Numbered from the stretch's first letter, positions 8,016 through 16,779 are shown. The stretch is 64,000 nt of DNA from Bradyrhizobium sp. SK17 (GCF_002831585.1 NZ_CP025113.1:5967001-6031000); one strand, 5' to 3'. The notes: generated by a model from the sequence alone, not told the origin. Numbers and translations are program-made.

Positions 8016-9157
8016 CGCGCGCCCTCGATCAATTTGCGCGACACGATCAGCCGCATGATTTCATTGGTGCCTTCGAGGATCTGGTGCACGCGCAGATCGC
8101 GCACGATCTTCTCGACGCCATATTCGCTGAGATAGCCGTAGCCGCCATGCAGTTGCAGCGCCTGGTTGGCGACCTCGAAGCCGACATCGGTGCCGAAGCG
8201 TTTCGCCATCGCACACAGCATCGAGGCGTCCGCATCCTTGCGGTCGAGCGCGGCGGCTGCGCGCCACAGGAAGGTGCGTGCGGCCTCCAGTTCGGTTGCC
8301 ATGTCGGCGACCTTGAATTGCAGCGCCTGGAATTCGTCGAGCCGCTTTCCGAACGCCTTGCGGTCCTTCATGTAGGCCAGCGCCTTGTCGAGCGCCGCCT
8401 GCGCGCCGCCGAGCGAGCACGCCGCGATGTTGAGCCGGCCGCCGTCGAGCCCGGCCATCGCGATCTTGAAGCCGATGCCCTCCTCGCCGAGCCGGTTGTC
8501 GACCGGCACGCGCGCATTCTCGAATATCACGGCGCGGGTCGGCTGTGCGTTCCAGCCCATCTTGCGCTCGTTGTTGCCGAACGACACGCCCGGCGTCTTG
8601 CCGTCGATCACGATGGTCGAGACGCCGCCGGGGCCGTCGCCGCCGGTGCGCACCATCGCCACCAACAGGTCAGTGCTGCCGGCGCCGGAGATGAACTGCT
8701 TCTGGCCGTTGAGCACGTAGTGATCACCGTCGCGCACCGCGCGGGTGCGCAAAGCGGCGGCGTCGGAGCCGGCGCCCGGCTCGGTCAGGCAATAGCTCGC
8801 GAGCAGCTCCATGGTGCAGAGCTTCGGCAGCCATTTGTGGCGCTGGGTGTCGTTGCCGTAAGCATCGATCATCCAGGACGCCATGTTGTGGATCGAGATG
8901 AACGACGACACCGTCGGGCACCCCGTCGCCAGCGCCTCGAAGATCAGCGCGGCGTCGAACCGCGTCATCGCCGAGCCGCCGACGTCGTCCTTGATGTAGA
9001 TGCCGCCGATGCCGAGGCCGGCGGCCTCGCGCATCACATCCACCGGAAAGTGCTTTGTCTCGTCCCATTCGAGCGCGTGCGGCGCGATCTTCTCGGCCGC
9101 AAACGCCCGCGCCATGTCGCGAACCGCGATCTGGTCCTCGTTGAGAGCGAACTGCAT
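8012..9157 (-). CDS. Acyl-CoA dehydrogenase, isobutyryl-CoA dehydrogenase-like
   Basis: A 381-residue flavin acyl-CoA dehydrogenase. Signature blocks are 'YCLTEPGAGSDAAALRTRA' (flavin-binding), 'LQLHGGYGYLSEY' and the C-terminal 'QILEGTNEIMRLIVSR', where the general-base glutamate lies in this subfamily. Context (mmsA, HIBCH and mmsB in the same direction) points to 2-methyl-branched acyl-CoA oxidation in valine breakdown. The ATG at 9157 begins a normal N-terminus ('MQFALNEDQ'). A longer frame to 9208 only adds translated repeat sequence. Confidence 0.9.
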   Translation of the reverse strand: MQFALNEDQIAVRDMARAFAAEKIAPHALEWDETKHFPVDVMREAAGLGIGGIYIKDDVGGSAMTRFDAALIFEALATGCPTVSSFISIHNMASWMIDAYGNDTQRHKWLPKLCTMELLASYCLTEPGAGSDAAALRTRAVRDGDHYVLNGQKQFISGAGSTDLLVAMVRTGGDGPGGVSTIVIDGKTPGVSFGNNERKMGWNAQPTRAVIFENARVPVDNRLGEEGIGFKIAMAGLDGGRLNIAACSLGGAQAALDKALAYMKDRKAFGKRLDEFQALQFKVADMATELEAARTFLWRAAAALDRKDADASMLCAMAKRFGTDVGFEVANQALQLHGGYGYLSEYGVEKIVRDLRVHQILEGTNEIMRLIVSRKLIEGAR

Positions 9158-9177
9158 TATGGTTTGCTCACTGTTGT

Positions 9178-9263
9178 CGTCATTGCGAGGAGCGAAGCGA
9201 CGAAGCAATCCATTCTTCCGTTCCGCGGGGACATGGATTGCGTCGCTGTGCTCGCAATGACGG
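9178..9263. repeat. Interspersed inverted repeat (CGTCATTGCGAG type), copy 1
   Basis: Ends 'cgtcattgcgag' (from 9178) and 'ctcgcaatgacgg' (to 9263) are reverse complements, as are the inner 'gcaatccat' and 'atggattgc'. The element would fold into a hairpin with a short loop. Five copies of this type occur in the window. This one separates mmsA from the acyl-CoA dehydrogenase within a run of same-strand valine genes. Confidence 0.9.
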
Positions 9264-9277
9264 CCTGGGCTACACCA

Positions 9278-10774
9278 TCACTTCATCGTCGGGATCGAGA
9301 ACTCCGCGCCGTCCTTGACGCCGGACGGCCAACGCGAGGTCACCGTCTTGGTCTTGGTGTAGAAGCGGATCGAGTCCGGACCGTGCTGGTTGAGGTCACC
9401 GAAGCCGGACTTCTTCCAGCCGCCGAAGGTGTAGTAGGCGATCGGCACCGGGATCGGCACGTTGATGCCGACCATGCCGACATTGACCTTGGCCGCGAAG
9501 TCGCGCGCCGCGTCGCCGTCGCGGGTGAAGATCGCAACGCCGTTGCCGTAATCGTGCTCCGACGGCAGCGCCAGCGCCTCGTGGTAGTCATGGGCGCGCA
9601 CCACCGAGAGCACCGGCCCGAAGATCTCTTCCTTGTAGATCCGCATGTCCTTGGTGACGTTGTCGAACAGCGAACCGCCGAGATAGAAGCCCTTCTCGTA
9701 GCCCTGCATCTTGAAGCCGCGGCCGTCGACCGCCAGCGTGGCGCCCTCCTTGATGCCGATGTCGATGTAGCTCTTGACCTTCTCGACCGCCTCGCGGGTC
9801 ACCAGCGGGCCGTAATCGGCCGACGGATCGACCGAGGTGCCGATCTTGAGCGACTCGACGCGCGGGATCAGCTTCTCCATCAGCCGATCGGCGGTGGTCT
9901 TGCCGACCGGGACCGCGACCGACACCGCCATGCAGCGCTCGCCGGCCGAGCCGTAGCCCGCGCCGATCAGCGCATCGACGGTCTGGTCCATGTCGGCGTC
10001 AGGCATGATGATGGCATGGTTCTTGGCACCGCCGAAGCACTGGCAGCGCTTGCCGGTCTGCGCCGCGCGCTCGTAGATGTATTGCGCGATCGGCGTCGAG
10101 CCGACGAAGCCGACCGCCTTGATATCGGGATCGTCGAGGATGGCGTCGACCGCCTCCTTGTCGCCGTTGACGACGTTGAGGATGCCGGCCGGCAGGCCCG
10201 CTTCGATCATCAGTTCGGCGAGCTTCATCGGTACGCCGGGATCGCGCTCCGACGGCTTGAGGATGAAGGCGTTGCCGCAAGCGATGGCGGGCGCGAACTT
10301 CCACATCGGGATCATCGCCGGGAAGTTGAACGGCGTGATGCCGGCGACGACGCCGAGCGCCTGCCGCATCGAGTAGATGTCAATGCCGGGACCCGCGCCC
10401 TCGGTGTACTCGCCCTTCATCAGATGCGGGATGCCGCAGGCGAACTCGGCGACCTCGAGGCCGCGCTGGATATCACCCTTGGCGTCGGGCACCGTCTTGC
10501 CGTGCTCGCGCGCCAGCAATTCGGCGAGCTTGTCGTAGTCGCGCTGCACCAACTCGACGAACTTCATCATGACGCGGGCGCGGCGCTGCGGATTGGTGGC
10601 AGCCCATTCCGGCTGCGCCGCCTTGGCGTTCTCGACCGCGGCGCGGACTTCGGCCTTGGAGGCCAGCGCGACCTTGGCCTGGACCTCACCGGTCATCGGC
10701 TCGAAGACGTCTGCCGTACGGCCCGACGCGCCCTTGACCTCCTTGCCACCGATGAAATGTCCGACTGAGCGCAT
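9278..10774 (-). CDS. mmsA: CoA-acylating methylmalonate-semialdehyde dehydrogenase
   Basis: A 498-residue aldehyde dehydrogenase. It oxidises methylmalonate semialdehyde to propionyl-CoA (with CO2 loss), the last step of this branch of valine catabolism. Features are the NAD-binding region 'TPFNFPAMIPMWKFAPAIACG' split across residues 147-167, 'VGFVGSTPIAQYIY', and 'GGAKNHAIIMPDAD' followed by the catalytic cysteine C281 in 'SAGERCMAVSV'. These are the specific MmsA forms; in most aldehyde dehydrogenases the corresponding residues differ. It is divergent from a LysR-family gene 119 bases away. Confidence 0.95.
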   Translation of the reverse strand: MRSVGHFIGGKEVKGASGRTADVFEPMTGEVQAKVALASKAEVRAAVENAKAAQPEWAATNPQRRARVMMKFVELVQRDYDKLAELLAREHGKTVPDAKGDIQRGLEVAEFACGIPHLMKGEYTEGAGPGIDIYSMRQALGVVAGITPFNFPAMIPMWKFAPAIACGNAFILKPSERDPGVPMKLAELMIEAGLPAGILNVVNGDKEAVDAILDDPDIKAVGFVGSTPIAQYIYERAAQTGKRCQCFGGAKNHAIIMPDADMDQTVDALIGAGYGSAGERCMAVSVAVPVGKTTADRLMEKLIPRVESLKIGTSVDPSADYGPLVTREAVEKVKSYIDIGIKEGATLAVDGRGFKMQGYEKGFYLGGSLFDNVTKDMRIYKEEIFGPVLSVVRAHDYHEALALPSEHDYGNGVAIFTRDGDAARDFAAKVNVGMVGINVPIPVPIAYYTFGGWKKSGFGDLNQHGPDSIRFYTKTKTVTSRWPSGVKDGAEFSIPTMK

Positions 10775-10893
10775 GGATAACCTCCCTTGGGACCGGAATC
10801 GCCGCTCCGCGCGGCGAGATCGCTTTACAAACCCTAATGACCCTGCATTTTATAGGATTCAAGTCCGATAAATTGCACCATAGATGTGCGGAA

Positions 10894-11808
10894 ATGCAGG
10901 ATCAAGGCGGCGACACGATCGACTGGGACGACTTCCGTTTCGTGCTTGCGATCGTGCGCGGCGGATCGGTGTCGGCTGCCGCCAAGCAGCTCGGCGTCGA
11001 TCATGCCACAGTGATCCGCCGTGTCGACCGGCTGGAGCGCCACCTCTCCGCAAAACTGTTTGATCGGCGCAAGACCGGCTACCTGCTGACCGAGGCCGGC
11101 CAGCGCGTCGCCGACAGCGCCGAGGCGATGGAATCCACCATCGTTGCCAACCAGGAGGCGGTCGGCGGCTCCCGCGCCCATCTCACCGGCACGGTGCGGA
11201 TCGGCGCGCCCGACGGTTTTGGCAGTCACTTCCTGGCCTCGCGGCTGGTCAAGTTCACCGAGCGGTATCCCGATCTCGATTTACAGCTCGTCGCCACTGC
11301 GCGGCTGTTCTCGCTCTCCAAGCGCGAGGCCGACATCGCGATCAGCCTGACCATGCCGAAGGAAGGCCGCATCGTCGGCCGCAAGCTGCTCGACTACACG
11401 CTCGGGCTTTATGCCGCACCCCGCTATCTCGCGCAGGCGCCTGCCATTGCATCGCGCGCCGACCTGCCGCGGCATCGCTTCGTCGGTTACATCGAGGAAC
11501 TGCTGTTCACCCCGGAACTGGACTATCTGCCGCAGGTCTCGCCGAAGATCTCCGCCAAATTCCGCAGCGCCAATCTGATCGCGCAGCTCAACGCCACCAT
11601 CGCGGGCTTCGGCATCGCCGTGCTGCCGCACTTCATGGCGTCGACACATCCCGAGCTGCAACCGGTGCTGCCTGACGAGGTGCGGATCTCGCGCACCTTC
11701 TGGCTGCTGATGCACGCCGACAGCAAGGACCTCGCCCGCATCCGCGCGGTGGCGGATTACATCTACGAGACCGTAGAAGCCGATCGCGCGCTGTTCGGCG
11801 GGGTGTAA
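10894..11808 (+). CDS. LysR-family transcriptional regulator
   Basis: A LysR-type regulator of 304 residues from the ATG at 10894. The N-terminal winged helix-turn-helix reads 'DDFRFVLAIVRGGSVSAAAKQLGV' followed by 'HATVIRRVDRLE', and the rest is the periplasmic-binding-protein-like effector domain. A start at 10837 would add 19 residues of poor LysR character. It is divergent from mmsA, so it probably controls the valine-degradation genes and itself from the shared 119-base region. The inducer is unknown. It is convergent with the TetR gene. Confidence 0.9.
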   Translation: MQDQGGDTIDWDDFRFVLAIVRGGSVSAAAKQLGVDHATVIRRVDRLERHLSAKLFDRRKTGYLLTEAGQRVADSAEAMESTIVANQEAVGGSRAHLTGTVRIGAPDGFGSHFLASRLVKFTERYPDLDLQLVATARLFSLSKREADIAISLTMPKEGRIVGRKLLDYTLGLYAAPRYLAQAPAIASRADLPRHRFVGYIEELLFTPELDYLPQVSPKISAKFRSANLIAQLNATIAGFGIAVLPHFMASTHPELQPVLPDEVRISRTFWLLMHADSKDLARIRAVADYIYETVEADRALFGGV

Positions 11809-11844
11809 TCTCTCCGTCGTCCCGGCGATGGGGAGATAGGCTGC

Positions 11845-12456
11845 CTAATTCACCTTCTTCTTCGCCGGCGCCTTCGCCGCGGCGGCTCGTCCCAGCACCG
11901 CCTCGCGGCCAGCCGACAGGATCTCGTCAGACATCTCGCCATTGCCGGCGATCCGCGACATCACGATGGTGCCCATCATGGTCGCCAGGGTCGCCATCGC
12001 CTGCTTGCGCGCGGCCTTGCGCGGCATGTCCTGGATCTGGTCGGCAATCATCTCGATCATCTGGTCGAGCTTGAGCGCAAATGCCTTGCGGGTCTTCGGG
12101 CTCTCGCGGGCGATTTCGGCGCCGAGCGCCGGCACCGCGCAGCCCTGGCCGGGCTCGTCGCGATGCAGCGTTGTCAGGTAGCCGTCCACGATCAAGGCAA
12201 GCCGCTTCTCCGGCGGCACCTCGGCCGTGACCTTGCGCCAGCGCTCATTGGCGCGGTCCATGGCGTAGTTGAAGGCCTCGATCACCAGCGCCTCGCGCGA
12301 ATCGAAATGCGCGTAGAAGCCGCCATGGGTCAGGCCGGCGTCCTTCATCAGGTCGGCGACACCAATGCCATGGGCGCCCTTCTCGCGCAGCCGCGTCGCG
12401 GCCTTCTTCACGATCCGCGCGTGGGTCTCCTGCTTGTGTTCTTTCGAATAGCGCAT
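11845..12456 (-). CDS. TetR/AcrR-family transcriptional regulator
   Basis: A 203-residue repressor-type protein. Residues about 8-55 form the TetR helix-turn-helix ('RIVKKAATRLREKGAHGIGVADLMKDAGLTHGGFYAHFDSRE', quoted only by its ends R14 and E55), with the typical 'GGFYAHF' recognition helix. The C-terminal tail is lysine- and alanine-rich ('AAAKAPAKKK'). It is transcribed in the same direction as the thioesterase gene, 60 bases downstream of it. An AT-rich 21-base sequence upstream resembles sites before the thioesterase and the thiolase at 29.9 kb. Confidence 0.9.
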   Translation of the reverse strand: MRYSKEHKQETHARIVKKAATRLREKGAHGIGVADLMKDAGLTHGGFYAHFDSREALVIEAFNYAMDRANERWRKVTAEVPPEKRLALIVDGYLTTLHRDEPGQGCAVPALGAEIARESPKTRKAFALKLDQMIEMIADQIQDMPRKAARKQAMATLATMMGTIVMSRIAGNGEMSDEILSAGREAVLGRAAAAKAPAKKKVN

Positions 12457-12470
12457 GCCGGTCTCATGGA

Positions 12471-12491
12471 ATGTTTCTAATCATACAATAG
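12471..12491. promoter_or_regulatory. Candidate TetR operator 1
   Basis: AT-rich 'atgtttctaatcatacaata' block just upstream of the TetR start (12456). On the minus strand it matches the sites at 13072-13094 and 29870-29893 at about 14 of 20 positions, sharing a TAT-x-G-x-AT-x-AT core and a terminal CAT. Inferred autoregulatory site. Confidence 0.35.
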
Positions 12492-12516
12492 CAGATTTGC
12501 GCTGGAAATGCTGTAG

Positions 12517-13056
12517 TTATTTCGGGTTGGGTTCCCCGCCGAGCATCGAAAATGTCGCAGTCGCGTGCACCGCAAGATTGCCCTTGCCGTCGCGGACGAA
12601 GCCCTCGGTGTAGCTGGTCTGGCGACCGAGCTTGATTACCCTGCCCTCCGCCGCGATGGTTCCCGAGCGCACCGACAGCGGACGCAGATAGGTCAGCTTG
12701 AGGTCCAGGGTGACGGAGGTCCGCCCGGCCGACAGCACGGTCGAGATCGCGCAGCCCATCGCGGTGTCCAGAAGTGCAGCAGCGGTCGCGCCGTGCAGCA
12801 GGCCGATGGTGTTCTCGAGGCTCTCATGCGGATCGAGTTCCATCACGATCCGCCCCTCGTCGACGACGGCCATGCGGAATCCGATCAGTTTCGCCATTGG
12901 CGGCGGCGGCAGGCGGCCGTCACGGATCGCGCGCATCGCCTCGATCCCGGACATCGGCATGGCCGCCGCGGCGACCGGTCCCGGCGCCTGCCATTCCACC
13001 ACGCGCACTCGCTTGAGATCGGACGAGTGAAGATCAATGGTTTCGGCGGCGGTCAT
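12517..13056 (-). CDS. PaaI-family thioesterase (hotdog fold)
   Basis: A 179-residue hotdog thioesterase. The catalytic block 'LLHGATAAALLDTAMGCA' and the following 'TLDLKLTYLRPL' strand are typical of the PaaI/YbgC-like acyl-CoA thioesterases, which hydrolyse aromatic or medium-chain acyl-CoA esters in the cytoplasm. The N-terminal 40 residues are an extension without clear homology to the catalytic core. The gene is divergent from the enoyl-CoA hydratase homologue at 13.2 kb and upstream of the TetR gene in the same direction. Substrate unknown. Confidence 0.85.
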   Translation of the reverse strand: MTAAETIDLHSSDLKRVRVVEWQAPGPVAAAAMPMSGIEAMRAIRDGRLPPPPMAKLIGFRMAVVDEGRIVMELDPHESLENTIGLLHGATAAALLDTAMGCAISTVLSAGRTSVTLDLKLTYLRPLSVRSGTIAAEGRVIKLGRQTSYTEGFVRDGKGNLAVHATATFSMLGGEPNPK

Positions 13057-13071
13057 GACAGCTCCATTTAT

Positions 13072-13094
13072 ATGATGATTATAATTCTATAGAT
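13072..13094. promoter_or_regulatory. Candidate TetR operator 2 / divergent promoter
   Basis: 'atgatgattataattctata' at 13072-13091 shares ATGAT-N3-TATAATTCTATA exactly with 29870-29889 upstream of the thiolase gene, 17 kb away. It lies between the thioesterase and the divergent enoyl-CoA hydratase gene and contains TATAAT-like sequence in both orientations. The match is direct observation; the regulator assignment is inference. Confidence 0.5.
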
Positions 13095-13188
13095 CCGGAC
13101 CGCGCGACGCAACCACAACCCAGCGCCTTGACAGGGACCCGCTTTGTCCGGGACATGGCGCGATCAATTCCTGCGCCGGGACTTTTCC

Positions 13189-13959
13189 ATGGACATGCTC
13201 AATCCCCACTGCGGCATCGCCCGCGACTCTAGAGGCGTCGTCCGCCTCACCATCTGCAACGCCGGCAAGCTGAATATCGTCAGCTCGGCTGTGACCAATG
13301 GGGTGCGCGAAGGCTTTGAGCATCTGGCCGCCGACCGCAGCATCCGCGCGGTGATCCTGGCCGGCGAAAGCGAGCGCAGCATGATCGGCGGCGCCGACAT
13401 CAAGGAGATGGCAACGCTCGATCAGACATCCGCGGAAGCCTTCATCAGCCGCCTGCGCGACCTCTGCGAGGCCGTCCGCAAATTCCCGGCGCCCGTGATT
13501 GCGCGCCTGCCCGGCTGGTGCCTCGGTGGCGGCCTTGAGGTCGCGGCCGCCTGCGACGTCCGCGTCGCGGCGCATGATGCGATGTTCGGCATGCCCGAGG
13601 TGCGCGTCGGCATCCCCTCGGTGATCCACGCCGCACTGCTGCCGCGCCTGATCGGCTGGGGCCGCGCCCGCTGGCTGATGATGACCGCTGAAAATATCGA
13701 CGCCCCGACCGCGCTCGCCTGGGGCCTGGTCGATACCGTGGCAAAACCCGGCGGCCTCGATGACGCCGTCGAGCACACCGTAAAAGCGCTGCTGGAATGC
13801 GGCCCCGAAGCACTGCGCATCCAGAAGGATCTGCTGCGGCAATGGGAAGAACTGCCGCTGACCGAATCGGTGAACCTCAGTGTCGGTGTGTTCGGAAAGT
13901 CATTCCAGACCGGCGAGCCGCAGCGGTTGTTGCAGGGATTCCTGGATCGGAAGCGATAG
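13189..13959 (+). CDS. Enoyl-CoA hydratase/isomerase-family protein
   Basis: A 256-residue crotonase-fold protein from the ATG at 13189. Both oxyanion-hole blocks are visible ('SMIGGADIKEM' and 'LPGWCLGGGLEVAAACD'), and the catalytic glutamate motif appears in 'FGMPEVRVGIPSVIHA'. The last differs from canonical hydratases, which usually have a second glutamate, so it may be an isomerase, hydrolase or other crotonase activity. An upstream TTG would extend it by 15 residues but adds nothing conserved. It is divergent from the thioesterase gene and followed 93 bases later by an IclR regulator. Confidence 0.85.
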   Translation: MDMLNPHCGIARDSRGVVRLTICNAGKLNIVSSAVTNGVREGFEHLAADRSIRAVILAGESERSMIGGADIKEMATLDQTSAEAFISRLRDLCEAVRKFPAPVIARLPGWCLGGGLEVAAACDVRVAAHDAMFGMPEVRVGIPSVIHAALLPRLIGWGRARWLMMTAENIDAPTALAWGLVDTVAKPGGLDDAVEHTVKALLECGPEALRIQKDLLRQWEELPLTESVNLSVGVFGKSFQTGEPQRLLQGFLDRKR

Positions 13960-14052
13960 CCGGACTCCCCGGCACGAAATCTTGTGGCCGCAGCCGGGAG
14001 CGCATAGAACTGACGGGATGCGAAGCCGCAAATCGCGCTCCAGGACGCATCG

Positions 14053-14859
14053 ATGATCAGGAAAGGCGACGACGGAGCTTCGGAAAGGCCGGGAACGCCG
14101 ACGCTTCAGACCGTCGAACGCGCATTCACCTTCCTGGAGCACGTCGCCGCAAGCAGCGATCCACCGACGGTTCAGCAGGTCGCACAAGCCCTGAGGCTGA
14201 ACATCACGACCTGCTACCATCTGATGCGGACGCTGGTTGCGCGCGGCTATCTGACCAGGCTGAGCAATGGCACGCTGGTCGTCGGCAACTCGATCGGGCC
14301 TTTGTACCGCGCCTATCGCTCAAGGCTGAACGAAACGCAGGAACTCTACGAGATCGTCCGCCAACTGGCCGAGAAGACGTCCGAGACGGCTTTCTTTTCC
14401 GCACCCGACGGCGACTCCGTGGTCCTGAAGATCCTGGTCGAGGGCAGCTTGCAGTCGCTCAGGGTCGGCGGTCTGTTCGTGGGTGTCACCGGCAACGAGC
14501 ATCTGCGAGCATCCAGCCGCGCGATCCTTCCTTATCTCGAGCCGGCGCACCGCGATCGCATCGTCAAGAAGTGCTTTCGCGGCTTCACCGAAGAAGGCCG
14601 AGCGCGAGCGGCAAAGGGTTTGTCGGCCGCCATGGACGCAACGCGCCAGCGCGGCTGGGCCCTGGACGCCGAGGAGTCGCAGGTTGACGTCACCGGCGTG
14701 GCCGTTCCGATTTTCGACGACCGTCAGAATATCTACGGAGCGCTGGGCATCGTCGTGCCGACGACGCGCTGGAAACCTGCGCAGCGCGCGTTGGTCGATG
14801 CCGTGTCGAAGGCCGGCGATCGGGCCATCGAGCTCCTGACCTACGCCAAGATCGCCTGA
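14053..14859 (+). CDS. IclR-family transcriptional regulator
   Basis: A 268-residue IclR regulator. The N-terminal winged helix-turn-helix covers about residues 18-80 ('LQTVERAFTFLEHVA' to 'RGYLTRLSNG'), followed by the GAF-like effector domain with the family signature near the C-terminus ('VDVTGVAVPIFDDRQNIYGALG'). It lies 93 bases after the enoyl-CoA hydratase homologue on the same strand and is convergent with an alpha/beta hydrolase gene. The effector is unknown. A perfect palindrome upstream of that hydrolase could be its target, but the sequence does not prove this. Confidence 0.9.
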   Translation: MIRKGDDGASERPGTPTLQTVERAFTFLEHVAASSDPPTVQQVAQALRLNITTCYHLMRTLVARGYLTRLSNGTLVVGNSIGPLYRAYRSRLNETQELYEIVRQLAEKTSETAFFSAPDGDSVVLKILVEGSLQSLRVGGLFVGVTGNEHLRASSRAILPYLEPAHRDRIVKKCFRGFTEEGRARAAKGLSAAMDATRQRGWALDAEESQVDVTGVAVPIFDDRQNIYGALGIVVPTTRWKPAQRALVDAVSKAGDRAIELLTYAKIA

Positions 14860-14939
14860 TAAGGGCCACGCGTCACGTGAGCCCGCGCGCGAGACCCGTC
14901 GGCGTGCCGCGAATGCCGCGCACCGACGGCAGTGCGCGC

Positions 14940-15767
14940 TCAGGCGGCTTGCCGGCTGGCAAGGAAATCCAGGATTCTCGGGACCACCTGGTCCGGCGCT
15001 TCCAGCATCGGGCTGTGGCCGATCTTCTCCAGCCGCACCAGCCGCGCGTTCGGCAGCCCCGCCACGACCTCGTCGGCCCATTCCGGCGGACGCGGCATAT
15101 CCTCGGTGCCGGAGAACACCAGGGTCGGCGCCTGGATCTGCGGCAGCAAATTGACGGCGCTCTTTCGGTACAGCACGCCGCGGATCGCCGGCCAGAGCGA
15201 CAGCGTGCCGGCTTCCATCCTGGCCCGCCAGTGATCGAGCACCGCGCGCTTCGACGCGCTGTTCCGCGAAGTCTCGCCGAACATCACGGCCATCAGCGTT
15301 TCGAGATTCTCGCCCTTGAAGCCGCCATCCCTCGTGGAAGCCTCCATCCAGGACTCGGCCCACGCCAATTGCTCAGGGGGCTCCCCCCGTGCCGATGACC
15401 CGAGCATCGTCAACGACGCCACCAGATCCGGGCGCTTGGCGGCTACGCGAAGCGCGACATCTCCGCCCATCGATTGCGCCACCACATGCACGGATGGCAG
15501 CCCGAGCTCGGCGATCAGCGCCTCGATATCCTCGGCACAAGCCTCCATCGTCACCGTCTCGTCGGTGCTCGGCGCACTCAGTCCCTGGCCACGGAAGTCG
15601 GGGCAAATCACCCGATAGCGTCCGCGCGCAGCGGCGACCAGGTCCGCGAACATCGTGCGGTCGAGCCACAGCGAATGCAGGCAGAGCACGGCTGGCAAAT
15701 TGCTCTCACCGGTATCGTCGATCCAGAGGATGGTGTCGCGAATTCGAAGTCCGGTTGTCCGGCTCAT
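14940..15767 (-). CDS. Alpha/beta-fold hydrolase
   Basis: A 275-residue hydrolase of the 3-oxoadipate enol-lactonase or epoxide-hydrolase-like branch. The N-terminal 'LCLHSLWLDRTMF' forms the oxyanion region, the nucleophile elbow is 'HVVAQSMGGDVALR' with the catalytic serine, and the histidine is in 'KIGHSPMLEAPDQV'. The start at 15767 is supported by a strong ribosome-binding site (AGGAGG about 6 bases upstream on the minus strand). It is convergent with the IclR gene and divergent from the DUF1349 gene. It probably hydrolyses a small ester or lactone; substrate unknown. Confidence 0.88.
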   Translation of the reverse strand: MSRTTGLRIRDTILWIDDTGESNLPAVLCLHSLWLDRTMFADLVAAARGRYRVICPDFRGQGLSAPSTDETVTMEACAEDIEALIAELGLPSVHVVAQSMGGDVALRVAAKRPDLVASLTMLGSSARGEPPEQLAWAESWMEASTRDGGFKGENLETLMAVMFGETSRNSASKRAVLDHWRARMEAGTLSLWPAIRGVLYRKSAVNLLPQIQAPTLVFSGTEDMPRPPEWADEVVAGLPNARLVRLEKIGHSPMLEAPDQVVPRILDFLASRQAA

Positions 15768-15867
15768 GGTGTTCCTCCTGTGCAGGGAGCACGTGCCGTG
15801 CCCCAACGCCTTTGCGCGTTTTTCTGTCGTTGGCCTCGCGAGAGTAGGAAGCAAGCGCGCCTCATGT

Positions 15868-15895
15868 CAATATTTGAATATAATTTCAAATATTG
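15868..15895. promoter_or_regulatory. Perfect 11-bp palindrome centred on TATAAT
   Basis: 'caatatttgaa' (15868-15878) and 'ttcaaatattg' (15885-15895) are exact reverse complements with the 6-base spacer 'tataat'. It lies in the 218-base divergent region between the hydrolase (start 15767) and the DUF1349 gene (start 15986). The AT-rich sequence stands out from the GC-rich surroundings. It looks like an operator covering a promoter -10 element. Confidence 0.7.
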
Positions 15896-15985
15896 AAATT
15901 CATATGCGTACAAAAGATATGATGCGACGCGCGGGATGCCCCGGTATTCGCTGACATGCTACGCTGAGGGCGATCGAGGTCCGGG

Positions 15986-16579
15986 ATGAACAAAGCAATC
16001 TTCGGCAGACATGACGGCGTCTGGCTCAACGAGCCGGAGCACTGGACTGCGGACGGCGATAGCCTCCGTATCGTCACCGGCAATGCCAGCGATTTCTGGC
16101 GCGAGACGCATTACGGCTTCACCCGCGACAGCGGGCATTTCCTTGGCTTCCAGACCGCCGACGCCTTCACCGCGGAGCTGCGCGTCCAGGGCAATTTCAC
16201 CGCACTCTACGATCAGGCCGGCATCATGGTGCGGGTCGACGCGCAGCACTGGGTCAAGGCCGGGATCGAGTTGTCCGACGGCCGTGCGATGCTGTCGAGC
16301 GTGCTGACCCACGGGCAATCGGATTGGACGACGGCCCCCTACGCGCACGATGCCGGCGACTTCCGGCTGCGCGCAACGGTTTCGAACGGCGTGCTGCGCC
16401 TGCAAGTCTCAACGGACGGCAAGCTTTGGCCGTTAATGCGGCTCGCGCCGTTTCCGAAGGTCAAATCCTATCTGGTGGGGCCGATGGCCTGCACGCCCGA
16501 GCGGGCCGGACTCGAGGTCAGCTTCTCCGCGTTCCAACTGACGCCACCGCTCGGCAAGGATCTGCACGATCTCACTTGA
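15986..16579 (+). CDS. DUF1349 (concanavalin-like lectin fold) protein
   Basis: A 197-residue protein resembling the DUF1349 family, all-beta sandwich proteins related to concanavalin-type lectins and found in bacteria and yeast. Indicators are 'FWRETHYGFTRDSGHFLG' near residues 32-49, 'YDQAGIMVRVD' at about 74-84 and 'WVKAGIELSDG' next to it. No signal peptide is visible, so it is cytoplasmic. The biochemical function of the family is unclear. It is divergent from the hydrolase gene and 200 bases upstream of the molybdopterin oxidoreductase. Confidence 0.8.
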   Translation: MNKAIFGRHDGVWLNEPEHWTADGDSLRIVTGNASDFWRETHYGFTRDSGHFLGFQTADAFTAELRVQGNFTALYDQAGIMVRVDAQHWVKAGIELSDGRAMLSSVLTHGQSDWTTAPYAHDAGDFRLRATVSNGVLRLQVSTDGKLWPLMRLAPFPKVKSYLVGPMACTPERAGLEVSFSAFQLTPPLGKDLHDLT

Positions 16580-16779
16580 GGGACCATCTCGCTCTCTATC
16601 CGGGCTGACGGACTGTTGACCACGCGCGCTGGCCCATTAGTCTAGGCTGTCCGCGAGACATAGGCCTCACATCGAGAACGTCGATGGAAGCAGAGGTCTC
16701 GCCGATGTCTGCGATCAGACCAAACAAAGAATTCGGGACAAACGCACGGGGTCACCACTCAAGAGCAGCAGGAGGACAT

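Noticed and set aside
9158..9208. N-terminal extension of the acyl-CoA dehydrogenase (beginning MLRRFAPRND)
   Set aside because: This peptide is translated from the hairpin repeat. Almost the same peptide appears before the SDR at 62.4 kb for the same reason.
8084..10768. Long plus-strand open frame opposite the dehydrogenase and mmsA genes
   Set aside because: Both opposite genes have complete, conserved active sites; the antisense translation has no recognisable motif.
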